Positions 56,145 to 63,990 of a stretch of 64,000 nucleotides of DNA are shown in pieces (positions within the stretch are counted from its first letter, which is position 1; every line of letters begins with the position of its first letter). A program made the position numbers and the translations under genes. The notes beneath the pieces were generated by a model. The model had not been told where the DNA came from. It made no database searches and worked only from the letters and a program-made list of their open reading frames with translations. This DNA is from an uncultured Muribaculaceae bacterium (lineage in GTDB: Bacteria; Bacteroidota; Bacteroidia; Bacteroidales; Muribaculaceae), in NCBI GenBank assembly GCA_910586595.1, contig CAJUJB010000012.1, positions 1 to 64,000 on the forward strand, written 5' to 3'.

Positions 56145-56372
56145 TTATTCGTTGTTCAATTTATCTAATTTTCGACATAACCAACGCCATACATTATAAT
56201 ATACAACGAATAAAACACCTCCTAAAATACCTAATGATAACGGAGAGGTCATATTATGAAGCCGGAGATATTGATTTATCAATGCGATTGTTGCTCCAAA
56301 TAAAGCGACAATGGTTAAAAATAGACAAAATATTTTTATTATTTGTGCTTTCATTAGAATAAAGTAGCTCAA
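56145..56372 (-). CDS. Small membrane protein
   Basis: 75 residues with two hydrophobic helices (IFCLFLTIVALFGATIALI and PLSLGILGGVLFVVYYNVW) and a charged C-terminus. It overlaps the upstream small gene by 4 bp. Repeat copy A begins 7 nt past its stop. No recognised family. Confidence 0.6.
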   Translation of the reverse strand: MSYFILMKAQIIKIFCLFLTIVALFGATIALINQYLRLHNMTSPLSLGILGGVLFVVYYNVWRWLCRKLDKLNNE

Positions 56373-56587
56373 TTAGAACCAAATTTAATGCCATTCTTTA
56401 TACGGCGGCGATAAATCATAAAGTTATCGAAGCACAGGTATGTAAGTAGTATTATACTTGCCAATTCAAACCACGCCATTCCTGATTTGGGTTCAATTAA
56501 GACACCCCAAATTCTCGCAATTATGCAAATTATTCCGATAACTAATAGGGTTGCGGAGATATTACGTTTTACTTGATTGCTTACCAT
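56369..56587 (-). CDS. Small membrane protein
   Basis: 72 residues with two hydrophobic helices (ISATLLVIGIICIIARIWGV and WFELASIILLTYLCF) and basic ends. It overlaps the next gene by 4 bp (ATGA), so the two are probably made together. Function unknown. The stop of the GNAT remnant lies just upstream (3-nt gap). Confidence 0.6.
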   Translation of the reverse strand: MVSNQVKRNISATLLVIGIICIIARIWGVLIEPKSGMAWFELASIILLTYLCFDNFMIYRRRIKNGIKFGSN

Positions 56588-56590
56588 AGT

Positions 56591-56779
56591 TTAATTAACG
56601 AAGTTTATTAAATCGAAATACATAGCACGAGTTTTTGAGTTCTTATCTTTTTCGGATAAAAACATAAAACCGCATTTTTCGTAGAATGGAACAGCAGCGG
56701 CATAGGCATCGCCGCAATCAAACGACTTTATTTCCGTATCGGCTTCAATTTGCCGGAATGTGAAATTGCTAAAATCCAT
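56591..56779 (-). pseudogene. GNAT acetyltransferase toxin with internal deletion
   Basis: 62 residues. The N-terminal phrase TEIKSFDCGDA is the normal start of ~170-residue GNAT toxins of the TacT type. It is joined directly to the normal end, AVPFYEKCGFMFLSEKDK...MYFDL. The central ~100 residues, including the acetyl-CoA loop (Q/RxxGxG/A), are missing with the frame kept. It cannot bind acetyl-CoA. It begins 1 nt after the antitoxin-like gene. Confidence 0.75.
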
Positions 56780-56780
56780 A

Positions 56781-56939
56781 TTACATTTGGAATGTGCTTA
56801 TAGCCTTAAAGGCTTCATAAGCCTTGCGAGCCGCATCTTTTTCGGATTGGCTGACAGGAGCGGGATTTGCTGTTCTTTCGGCAAATCTTACCGCATCTCT
56901 CCCTTTCAGTACGGGGGTTTCTTTGATAGGTCTTGCCAT
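56781..56939 (-). CDS. Small antitoxin-like protein upstream of the GNAT remnant
   Basis: 52 residues starting MARPIKETPVLKGRDAVRF. It has a basic start, then a helix with SEKDAARKAYEAFK. Genes of this size and start commonly precede GNAT toxins in Bacteroidales and act as antitoxins. The stop is followed after 1 nt by the ATG of the deleted GNAT. It appears intact while its toxin is broken. The gene is short but has good codon structure and context. Confidence 0.65.
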   Translation of the reverse strand: MARPIKETPVLKGRDAVRFAERTANPAPVSQSEKDAARKAYEAFKAISTFQM

Positions 56940-57046
56940 AGTTATATCTCCTTTTTACTTTATGTATTACAAAGATACAACAAATTTCTGAATAATAAGG
57001 ATTAACCTACAAAAAATATAATACATTTCCGGCTACGGGTATGCCC

Positions 57047-57093
57047 AAAAGAAGTAGCCGGAGACTTCTTTGCAGTTGCGGAACACCGGGGGC
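57047..57093. repeat. 47-nt palindromic unit, copy 1
   Basis: It matches 57857-57903 at about 85-90%, centred on a segment with CCGGAG...CTTCTTTGC and ending near ACACCGG. It lies just left of repeat copy B. Confidence 0.6.
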
Positions 57094-57138
57094 GCGAACA
57101 ATCGAGGGATGGCGTATAATGTTGACTATATCGGCGAG

Positions 57139-57318
57139 GCGTCTGAGGACGATAAGCCGACAGACGTTTTGAGCCGGTTGCATTTTCGTCGGTGTGTCGG
57201 ATGGTGAAGAATGAATATGGTCTTGAAGCGCCGTGCGTGTGGCGTTGTTGATAGTCTGCATAGAAAAAGGGCTTTAACGCACTGCGAAAGTACGGTAAAG
57301 CCCTCTATGCGGAAAAGA
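57139..57318. repeat. 180-bp interspersed repeat, copy B
   Basis: Near-identical to copy A at 55959-56138. It ends 7 nt before the stop codon of the minus-strand secreted protein gene, the same position copy A has beside its gene. Each copy carries the GGGCTTTA/TAAAGCCC hairpin, here a perfect 8-bp stem (about 57270-57303). Confidence 0.85.
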
Positions 57319-57325
57319 TAGGGTA

Positions 57326-57769
57326 TTACTTACGTTTAATGTAGCTTTTACCCTCAGCTTCTGTACCGACAGGGAATATATCCTTGAATTGAAGTTTGCC
57401 GTCGATATCGACTGCTTGCACCACAATCCAAGTGTATTCGCTTTCCGGCGACCATTTGTATTTAACCATATAGCCGTCCTCCGATCCTAAAGGATGAACT
57501 TCGAGTGACTCCATGCCGTATTTTGAAACATCTTGCGCATGAATCATAGCGTCAGCATCATATTGAGCGGTGTATGCAGCGACTTTGGCGATGAGTTCCG
57601 GCGACATATGATTTTTCATAAGCTCAATATTTGAGCTATCGCATTTTTCAGCATTTTGCATATAAGCAATATAGAAGTCTTTGATTAAGGCTTCACACTG
57701 GCCGAAAGCGTCTGCGGAGAAAAACGCGAAAACGGCAACTACAACTAGTCGGAATATTTTATTTGCCAT
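57326..57769 (-). CDS. Exported protein of unknown function (DUF3828-like)
   Basis: 147 residues with a signal peptide (about 1-22, ending DAFG). The mature domain opens with FYIAYMQN and continues LMKNHMSPELIAKVAAYTAQYDAD, then YMVKYKWSPESEYTWIVVQAV. This layout resembles DUF3828 secreted proteins (NTF2-like fold). No enzyme residues visible. Repeat copy B provides its terminator. Confidence 0.7.
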   Translation of the reverse strand: MANKIFRLVVVAVFAFFSADAFGQCEALIKDFYIAYMQNAEKCDSSNIELMKNHMSPELIAKVAAYTAQYDADAMIHAQDVSKYGMESLEVHPLGSEDGYMVKYKWSPESEYTWIVVQAVDIDGKLQFKDIFPVGTEAEGKSYIKRK

Positions 57770-57856
57770 CGTGTTTTATTTATTATTAGACCGCTAATTT
57801 AAGAAATATTTCGCATATATCTCTCAACATATGTTGAGATAGAGTAGAAAAGCATT

Positions 57857-57903
57857 AAAAGAAGTCGCCGGAGGCTTCTTTGCGGTTGCGGAACTCCGGA
57901 GGC
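57857..57903. repeat. 47-nt palindromic unit, copy 2
   Basis: The inverted ends CCGGAG and CTCCGG enclose CTTCTTTGCGGTTGCGGAA. It is related to copy 1 at 57047-57093. Nothing else is supported in 57770-58031. Confidence 0.6.
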
Positions 57904-58031
57904 TGCAGATGGTCTATGTGGAAGACACAGCGTTTGCTCAGTCGGCGGCAGTAGCCGGAGGTGAGTATTTTGACGTTTCGGCAGCTTCCGTAAAAGGTAT
58001 GTCGCAGGAATATGGCGGTTGCAAAAGGAGC

Positions 58032-59168
58032 TTATTTTGCCAGTAGGTTGCAAAAATCGTCAAACAGCAAATGGTATTCGCATCCTTTATTCTGGCCTAA
58101 AGTCACAAAAATCAAGTTTTGTTCCGGATCACAAAACAGCACTTGCCCGAAAAGACCGATTGCGAAAAAACGCGGAGTAACTACATCTTTACCATCAATA
58201 CGGGTGATAATGTTGTTCCACCCCAAAGAATAGGCTTCGTTTTCCAAAGAAGAATGAGTAGAGCGTTCAATCCATTCTTTACTCACAATCTGCTTGTTGC
58301 GGTATACGCCTCCATTGATATACAGACGGCCGATTTTGGCTAAATCTCTTACATTAGACACCAGGGCGCCATAAGCCTTTGCCTGACGGTGTTTACTATC
58401 ATCAAGAGAAATAAATGCGTCGGCTTCCATATCCAGTGGTTTCCACACTTTTTCCTGTAAGTAATGCGAGTAGGGGGTGCCGACAGCTCTTTCAATGGCA
58501 ACTCCCAGTAAAGCGGTAGCCATTGAATTATAATAATGAGTTGTGCCCGGTTTAGATGTGAAATGTAACTTTTTGAATTGGTTGACAACATCTTTGCCGT
58601 AATATAGTTTAGCCATTTTTGAGAATGGATTCCAACTATAGTTCTCCTGGAAATTAAGCCCGGTGCGCATATCAACCAGGTGCTCAATAGTAAGTTCCTT
58701 AAATAAAGGATCTGCGGCGTTAAGTTCTGCGATATACTTGGTTACAGGGTCGCTCAATGACATATGACCTTCGTCTATAGCTATACCGCATAACAAGGAT
58801 GTGACTGCCTTAGTGATAGAGAAGATGTTAGAGGGAGATAACTGGGAGAAATCGCCAAAATACTCTTCGAGCAGAATAGTGTCGTTGCGGACAATCAATA
58901 GAGCGCCGTTGCCTCTGACACGTGCAAAATATTCCGATATGGTTTCGCTATTAAAGCGACCACCGGAAAACTTGGAGCCCTCAAAATACCGGTCGTGGTC
59001 AGCTGAAGAAATAAGCACCTTGTTTACTGCAATATTAGCCGATATTGTATCAACGGCAAAGTCGCGGTAAGTGTCGGTTGACGGAGTGCCACATCTAATT
59101 GATTTAAATGTGCTACACCCTGCCAAAACTGCTGAAAATATTATGAAGGGAAAAAAGTTTCTTATCAT
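58032..59168 (-). CDS. Serine hydrolase, beta-lactamase/penicillin-binding-like lipoprotein
   Basis: 378 residues with a lipoprotein signal (LAGC, Cys18). The class C beta-lactamase-like fold has nucleophile Ser117 in SITK (Ser-x-x-Lys) and the YYN motif (212-214). The C-terminal HSSLENEAYSLGW region and FGQVLF follow. Such proteins are usually esterases or D-amino peptidases rather than true beta-lactamases. Periplasmic or outer-membrane location. Single gene. Confidence 0.9.
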   Translation of the reverse strand: MIRNFFPFIIFSAVLAGCSTFKSIRCGTPSTDTYRDFAVDTISANIAVNKVLISSADHDRYFEGSKFSGGRFNSETISEYFARVRGNGALLIVRNDTILLEEYFGDFSQLSPSNIFSITKAVTSLLCGIAIDEGHMSLSDPVTKYIAELNAADPLFKELTIEHLVDMRTGLNFQENYSWNPFSKMAKLYYGKDVVNQFKKLHFTSKPGTTHYYNSMATALLGVAIERAVGTPYSHYLQEKVWKPLDMEADAFISLDDSKHRQAKAYGALVSNVRDLAKIGRLYINGGVYRNKQIVSKEWIERSTHSSLENEAYSLGWNNIITRIDGKDVVTPRFFAIGLFGQVLFCDPEQNLIFVTLGQNKGCEYHLLFDDFCNLLAK

Positions 59169-59253
59169 AACACTGGATGCCGATTTCCATTACTAACAAA
59201 AACACATACAAATGTACTAAATTTTAGCAAATAACAACCGATATCCACCAAAG

Positions 59254-60384
59254 TTATCGCATATAAGATTGGATTGCTTGCTTGACCGCCTCGGAGAGTA
59301 ATCGCTTGGCCACTTCGGGCTGCATGGCTTCTTCGACTGTATAAGGTTTGACGGCAGACTGAAAAACTTGCAGAAATCCTGCATGGTCAACAAGGTCATG
59401 ATCGCGCACGATACCTCCGATTGCAACAACTGGCACACCAATTTTTTGAGCTGCCAGAAGAACGGCGTATGGAGCTTTACCATTTAAAGTGGTGGCATCT
59501 ATGCAGCCTTCGCCAGTGAGAATTAAGCGCGCATCTGAAGCATGCGACGCGAAGCCGGTCAGTTCAAGTACGGCTTTGGCTCCGTATTTAAAGTCGGCAT
59601 TAAAAAATGTTTTCATAGCCCATGCTATGCCGCCTCCTGCACCGGCTCCCTCAAGTTTACTATTGTCTGGATAACCAGCCTTATGTGCTGTTGCTGCAAA
59701 AGACTGTATGCCATCCGACAAGCGGTCGCACATAGTTGCGTCGGCGCCTTTCTGAGGAGCATAAGTTATGGCTCCGTTAGTTCCGCAAAGCGGATTGCCC
59801 ACATCGTGGAGAACCGTGAAACGTATGCCTTTGAGTATGTCGGCACAGGACTGAGCGTCAATTTGGGCTATCTTGGATAGGTTTTTCCCGCATGGCGTCA
59901 GCTCCTTTCCGTTATTGTCATAGAATCGGAAGCCTAAAGTGTGAAGTATTCCGGTGCCACAGTCTACGGTTGCAGTACCTCCTACGGCAATAATAATATG
60001 TCTACACCCTCTATTTATAGCATCGAGTATCTGGGTTCCTACTCCTTTTGAAGAGGTGAGTTCCGGATTGCGCCGGGATACTGGTACCGACGGCAGGCCT
60101 GCCGAGTCGGCGCAATCTATTACGGCCGTCTTTGTCTGATGGTTGACGGCATATCGCCCGTGATGAGGTTCTCCCAACGGACCTGTTCCGTCGCAAAAAG
60201 TCCATTCGTACTCGCATGTACTTATGAAGGCGGCTGCAGTTCCTTCTCCACCGTCGGCCATTATAAGTTCTGACGATTGAATGTCTGGCCAGATCTCTTT
60301 TGCCGCATTGGAGGCGATTGTGTTGGCCTCTTGAGATGTCAGAGATCCTTTGAATGAGTCGAAGGCGAATATTAATTTACGCAT
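59254..60384 (-). CDS. Glycerate kinase
   Basis: 376 residues from the ATG at 60384, before KLIFAFDSFKGSLTS, the conserved family start; an ATG at 60411 is possible. Further motifs are MADGGEGTA, then AVGGTATVDCGTGIL and LTGEGCID. It belongs to the GarK/GlxK type, which phosphorylates D-glycerate (2-position) with ATP. It follows the sugar transporter gene on the same strand; a terminator lies between them. Confidence 0.93.
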   Translation of the reverse strand: MRKLIFAFDSFKGSLTSQEANTIASNAAKEIWPDIQSSELIMADGGEGTAAAFISTCEYEWTFCDGTGPLGEPHHGRYAVNHQTKTAVIDCADSAGLPSVPVSRRNPELTSSKGVGTQILDAINRGCRHIIIAVGGTATVDCGTGILHTLGFRFYDNNGKELTPCGKNLSKIAQIDAQSCADILKGIRFTVLHDVGNPLCGTNGAITYAPQKGADATMCDRLSDGIQSFAATAHKAGYPDNSKLEGAGAGGGIAWAMKTFFNADFKYGAKAVLELTGFASHASDARLILTGEGCIDATTLNGKAPYAVLLAAQKIGVPVVAIGGIVRDHDLVDHAGFLQVFQSAVKPYTVEEAMQPEVAKRLLSEAVKQAIQSYMR

Positions 60385-60397
60385 AATTCTATATAAA

Positions 60398-60426
60398 GAG
60401 TGCGACCGCAATCGCAGGCCGCACTC
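60398..60426 (-). terminator. Terminator after the sugar symporter gene
   Basis: GAGTGCG (60398-60404) pairs with CGCACTC (60420-60426), extended by inner GC pairs with small bulges. It lies 28 nt past the transporter stop and just before the glycerate kinase start, so it may be leaky. Confidence 0.6.
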
Positions 60427-60454
60427 ATATTGTCGAAGTTTGTTTCAAATCTGA

Positions 60455-61825
60455 TTAGAGGTCGCGCATGTCGGGAGCATCTTCGTCAACAGGGATGTCT
60501 TTGTTGACGTTCTTGCAACCTACGCAGCCGTAGTAGAGGAGGTATGCGAGCATAGCGACTACGAGCCAGTAAGATGCCATGTAGCCTGCGCTGTTTGCAA
60601 TAGCGTTCTGGATAAGAGGCATCACGCCACCACCTACAACCATCATCATGAAGATTCCGGATGCCTGGGCGGTGTATTTGCCAAGGCCTTCAACAGCGAG
60701 GTTGAAGATGCCACCCCACATTACAGAGGTGCAGAGGCCGCAGAGAACGAGGAACAGAGCTTTGGCAGGTACCTGTGCCATGGTAAAGCCATCGGCTGCA
60801 CTGTATGCAGGCATTGATACACGGATGTCAGCCGGGAAGAAAATAGCGAGGCATACAAGGAAGATTGCAGTTGCAGAAACAACAATCATCTGAAGACGGC
60901 TCGATACTTTGCCAGAAATTACGCTCGAAATGAGACGGCCAACAAGCATGAGAAGCCAGTAGATTGCGGCTACGCCACCTGCTACGGCTGCGGCATTCTC
61001 TGTGATGCCAGATGCGGCAGAGTCGCTAAGGTAGAAAATAAGCATGCCGGGGATACCGATCTCGATACCTACATAAAGGAAGATGCCGATTACACCGAGA
61101 ACAGTGTGACGGAAGTTCCAGGGGCTGTGGGCTGCTTTAACTTTAACGCCGGTATCTTTCTTCATGTGGGGCTCGGGGATAGCCACAGCACTGATAATTA
61201 TGAAGGCTACCACGAAAACGCCCATTGCGATGAAGAGGAGGGGAGCGACGTCACCCATAGAAGTGGTTGCAGTCACCTGACCGATGAGCATACCTACGAA
61301 GAGGGGGGTGAGTGTTCCTGCAAGTGAGTTGAAGGTGCCACCGCTCTGTACAAGCTGGTTACCAGTGTTGCCTCCACCACCGAGAAGGTTAAGCATGGGG
61401 TTCACAACGGTGTTGAGCATGCAGACACAGAAGCCGCAGATAAATGCGCCGAGCAGGTAGATGAGGAAGTTGAGGGTAACCATCTGGCCCGAAACTTCAA
61501 ATACACCGGTTGAAGCACCGACTACGCCTGAGAGCCACTGGAAAATGAGGCCGATCAGACCTACAATCATTGCATACAGGGCGGTTTTTTTATAACCAAT
61601 TTTTACAAGAAGATTACCCGCAGGAATACCCATGAAGAGATATGCGAGGAAGTTCATCATATTGCCGAGCATGCCCGACCATTCATAGTTGTTCCTCCAG
61701 ATTGTGCCAAGAGGGGCCGCCAGGTTAGTGACGAACGAAATCATAGCGAAAAGGAAGAACATAGCGACAATAGCCACTACGTTGCCCTTCGCGGGGGCGG
61801 TTTGCGCCTTTACTGATGTTGCCAT
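60455..61825 (-). CDS. Sugar/H+ symporter, FucP/GlcP-like MFS family
   Basis: 456 residues with 12 membrane helices. A long N-terminal part starts FFLFAMISFVTNLAAPLGTI. The loop between helices 4 and 5 has NTVVNPMLNLLGGGGNTGNQ, typical of the fucose/glucose symporter group. The acidic end, PVDEDAPDMRDL, is cytosolic. It probably imports a hexose (glucose, galactose or fucose cannot be told apart). The glycerate kinase lies next on the strand. Confidence 0.9.
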   Translation of the reverse strand: MATSVKAQTAPAKGNVVAIVAMFFLFAMISFVTNLAAPLGTIWRNNYEWSGMLGNMMNFLAYLFMGIPAGNLLVKIGYKKTALYAMIVGLIGLIFQWLSGVVGASTGVFEVSGQMVTLNFLIYLLGAFICGFCVCMLNTVVNPMLNLLGGGGNTGNQLVQSGGTFNSLAGTLTPLFVGMLIGQVTATTSMGDVAPLLFIAMGVFVVAFIIISAVAIPEPHMKKDTGVKVKAAHSPWNFRHTVLGVIGIFLYVGIEIGIPGMLIFYLSDSAASGITENAAAVAGGVAAIYWLLMLVGRLISSVISGKVSSRLQMIVVSATAIFLVCLAIFFPADIRVSMPAYSAADGFTMAQVPAKALFLVLCGLCTSVMWGGIFNLAVEGLGKYTAQASGIFMMMVVGGGVMPLIQNAIANSAGYMASYWLVVAMLAYLLYYGCVGCKNVNKDIPVDEDAPDMRDL

Positions 61826-61910
61826 TGGTTGATTTAAAATGGTGTTTAGTTATTGTGATATTGTTGGATTCAAGGTTGGTGCAGGGTCTGCGCGTAGACC
61901 TTTTGTCGTG

Positions 61911-61918
61911 CAAAGTTA
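61911..61918 (-). promoter_or_regulatory. -7 box of the sugar symporter gene
   Basis: TAACTTTG on the minus strand, 85 nt before the ATG. The -33 region has TTGAC at a shorter distance rather than TTTG at 20 nt. The remaining ~200 nt up to 62120 show nothing else. Confidence 0.5.
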
Positions 61919-62120
61919 ACAATAATTTTGTCAAGTCGATGTATCCGTGATTAAAAAAAGTATAAGGTTGCTGGGCTTTTGCGGAGGAAGTTGTGAGAGA
62001 TGTGAAATCAATTCCACTATTTTAACTCAATATGAATATAAATCACAAGATTTGTTAAAAACATGATCAAAGCCACTTGTTTTTGCTAACTTGCACCTGC
62101 AATGAATATCTCTATCAGCC

Positions 62121-63695
62121 ATGGAACTTACTTTACCCCAGCGAAGAGACGGTAGTTCGCCTGAGACGCTTAATCTGAGCGAAGCCTCTTCTTTTATAAT
62201 CATTGGCGCGAATGGTGCCGGCAAAACCAGATTCACTCGCGCTCTGGTAGATAGTCTGGGCACGCAGGCTTTTAAATTATCAGCGCTTGATGCCCTATAT
62301 AACCGCCGGAGCAATTCGCCCGATCTTCCATCATCGTTACGCAAGCGTTTGTCGCCATCGATTGTCGCGCAGGCCGAGAAGGGTGCTTCAGTGCCAACTC
62401 TTCTCGAGTTATTGCTCGCGCAACTGATGCATGATGAAATGGTGAATCTGATCGGATACAAGCTCGCATTGGCCGATGGCCGCAAGGCTGAATTAAGAGG
62501 AACCAGGCTGGATAAAGTCATTGCGCTATGGCAGGATGTATTTCCTGGTAACCGGGTATTGATTGACAGCGGAAAGATACTATTTGCCCGAGGACTTGAT
62601 GTCAACACCTATCCGGCTGTGCGTCTATCTGACGGCGAGAGGGCAGTGTTATACTATGCCGGAGCCGTGCTCTACGCTCCGAAGGGGGCCGTAATCTTTG
62701 TCGACTCTCCGGAAATATTTCTTCATCCGACCCTTACCAATTCGCTATGGAACCGGATAGAGACCCTCAGGAGCGATTGTACTTTTTGCTATACAACACA
62801 TGATCCGGAATTTGCCTCGTCGCGTAATGGCGCCCCTGCAATATGGGTTAGAGATTGTGATCCGGAATCTGATGCGTGGGATTACGACATCTTACCGCCT
62901 CAATCAGAGATTTCTCCTGAGCTGTATATGACCCTGGTCGGTGCTCGAAAACCTGTGATGTTTATAGAAGGAGACGGGTTGCATTCAATCGATGCAAAAC
63001 TTTATCCACTCATTTTCCCTGACTATACTGTGCGTTCGTTAGGAAGTTGTAATAAGGTTATTGAGTCAACAAGAACATTTAATGACCTCGCTTCATTCCA
63101 TAAAATGGATTCTTGCGGCATCGTTGACCGTGATCGGCGAGATGACGCCGAAGTTGCCTATCTCCGTAGGAAACGGATCATGGTGCCAGAGGTGGCGGAA
63201 ATAGAGAATATGCTTCTGTTGGAGGATATAGTGCGTGCGATGGCCCGGGTTACGGGTCATAATCCCGACCGGGTGTTTGGCAAAGTCCGTAAGACCATCC
63301 TCTCGCTTTTCCGTGCCGATTTGCGGCAGCAGGCCCTATTGCATACCCGCCATCGGGTGAAGCGGACAATGGAGTATCGTGTTGACGCCAAGTGTTCGTC
63401 GATAATTACGCTGCAGCAGCACCTCTCGGATCTTCTCGTAGAGATAGATCCTCAAGCCATCTATGAAGGCTTCTGTCAGGATTTCCACCGCTATGAGCAA
63501 GCGGGGGATTATGATGCGATTTTACGTGTTTTCAATCAAAAATCGATGCTTACCAGCAGTAATGTGGCACAACTATGCGGGTTCAAGAATAAGGATAAAT
63601 ATATTGAAGGTATAATGTCGGCCCTTAAGCATGACACGGCTGATGCCAGATGTATAATCACAGCAGTAAAAAAATGTCTGGGCGCAATAGATTGA
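62121..63695 (+). CDS. AAA ATPase fused to DUF4435 (TOPRIM-like), PARIS/OLD-like
   Basis: 524 residues. The N-terminal ABC-type ATPase (about 1-240) has Walker A GANGAGKT (about 33-40), signature LSDGERAVLYYAG (about 171-183) and Walker B GAVIFVDSPE. The C-terminal DUF4435 part (about 270-500) has the first TOPRIM acid in VMFIEGDG, the DxD-type VDRDRRDD and EIENMLLL. This pairs the two activities of the anti-phage PARIS proteins AriA and AriB in one polypeptide, shorter than known fusions. OLD-family nucleases share this layout. It stands alone beside tRNA-Ser, a common defence-gene site. Defence function is inferred. Confidence 0.8.
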   Translation: MELTLPQRRDGSSPETLNLSEASSFIIIGANGAGKTRFTRALVDSLGTQAFKLSALDALYNRRSNSPDLPSSLRKRLSPSIVAQAEKGASVPTLLELLLAQLMHDEMVNLIGYKLALADGRKAELRGTRLDKVIALWQDVFPGNRVLIDSGKILFARGLDVNTYPAVRLSDGERAVLYYAGAVLYAPKGAVIFVDSPEIFLHPTLTNSLWNRIETLRSDCTFCYTTHDPEFASSRNGAPAIWVRDCDPESDAWDYDILPPQSEISPELYMTLVGARKPVMFIEGDGLHSIDAKLYPLIFPDYTVRSLGSCNKVIESTRTFNDLASFHKMDSCGIVDRDRRDDAEVAYLRRKRIMVPEVAEIENMLLLEDIVRAMARVTGHNPDRVFGKVRKTILSLFRADLRQQALLHTRHRVKRTMEYRVDAKCSSIITLQQHLSDLLVEIDPQAIYEGFCQDFHRYEQAGDYDAILRVFNQKSMLTSSNVAQLCGFKNKDKYIEGIMSALKHDTADARCIITAVKKCLGAID

Positions 63696-63763
63696 TTTTG
63701 CGATAAATGCATAGAATTGCGAGCAAAAACTGATGAGAGGATGTAAAAAATCTCGTAAAAACC

Positions 63764-63795
63764 TTTGGTCAACTCAAAAATAGTATGTAACTTTG
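63764..63795 (+). promoter_or_regulatory. tRNA-Ser promoter
   Basis: TTTG (63764-63767), a 20-nt spacer and TAACTTTG (63788-63795) form a perfect Bacteroidota promoter, 36 nt before the tRNA. Confidence 0.9.
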
Positions 63796-63831
63796 CATCG
63801 CAAACGAAAAAAATGCTTTTCGTTACCTCAA

Positions 63832-63918
63832 GGAGAGGTGGGTGAGTGGCTGAAACCACCAGTTTGCTAAACTGACGTAGGAGCAATCCTACCACGAGTT
63901 CGAATCTCGTCCTCTCCG
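63832..63918 (+). tRNA. tRNA-Ser (anticodon GCT)
   Basis: The 87-nt class II tRNA has acceptor GGAGAGG pairing with CCTCTCC, anticodon loop in CAGTTTGCTAAACTG (GCT), a long variable arm (GTAGGAGCAATCCTAC) and the T-arm GAGTTCGAATCTC. The discriminator is G at 63918; genomic CCA is not complete. Its 3' end is followed by features of an attachment region. Confidence 0.97.
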
Positions 63919-63922
63919 CAAT

Positions 63923-63943
63923 AAAGCCTGATTATCAGGCTTT
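63923..63943 (+). terminator. Terminator after tRNA-Ser
   Basis: AAAGCCTGAT and ATCAGGCTTT form a tight stem followed by TGTTGTATTT, starting 4 nt past the tRNA. Confidence 0.8.
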
Positions 63944-63954
63944 TGTTGTATTTA

Positions 63955-63990
63955 CACCCAAATTTGCACCCAAAACCGCAAATTTGGGTG
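63955..63990. repeat. 13-bp inverted repeat at the window edge, attachment-like
   Basis: CACCCAAATTTGC (63955-63967) faces GCAAATTTGGGTG (63978-63990) perfectly; an extra CACCC lies between at 63967-63971. Repeats of this type follow tRNA genes where Bacteroidales tyrosine recombinases have inserted elements. The proposed element would lie beyond 64,000. Confidence 0.5.

Noticed and set aside
58032..59168. A true class C beta-lactamase resistance gene
   Set aside because: It has SITK and YYN, but its length, lipoprotein signal and overall sequence fit the broad esterase/peptidase group of serine hydrolases; resistance cannot be claimed.
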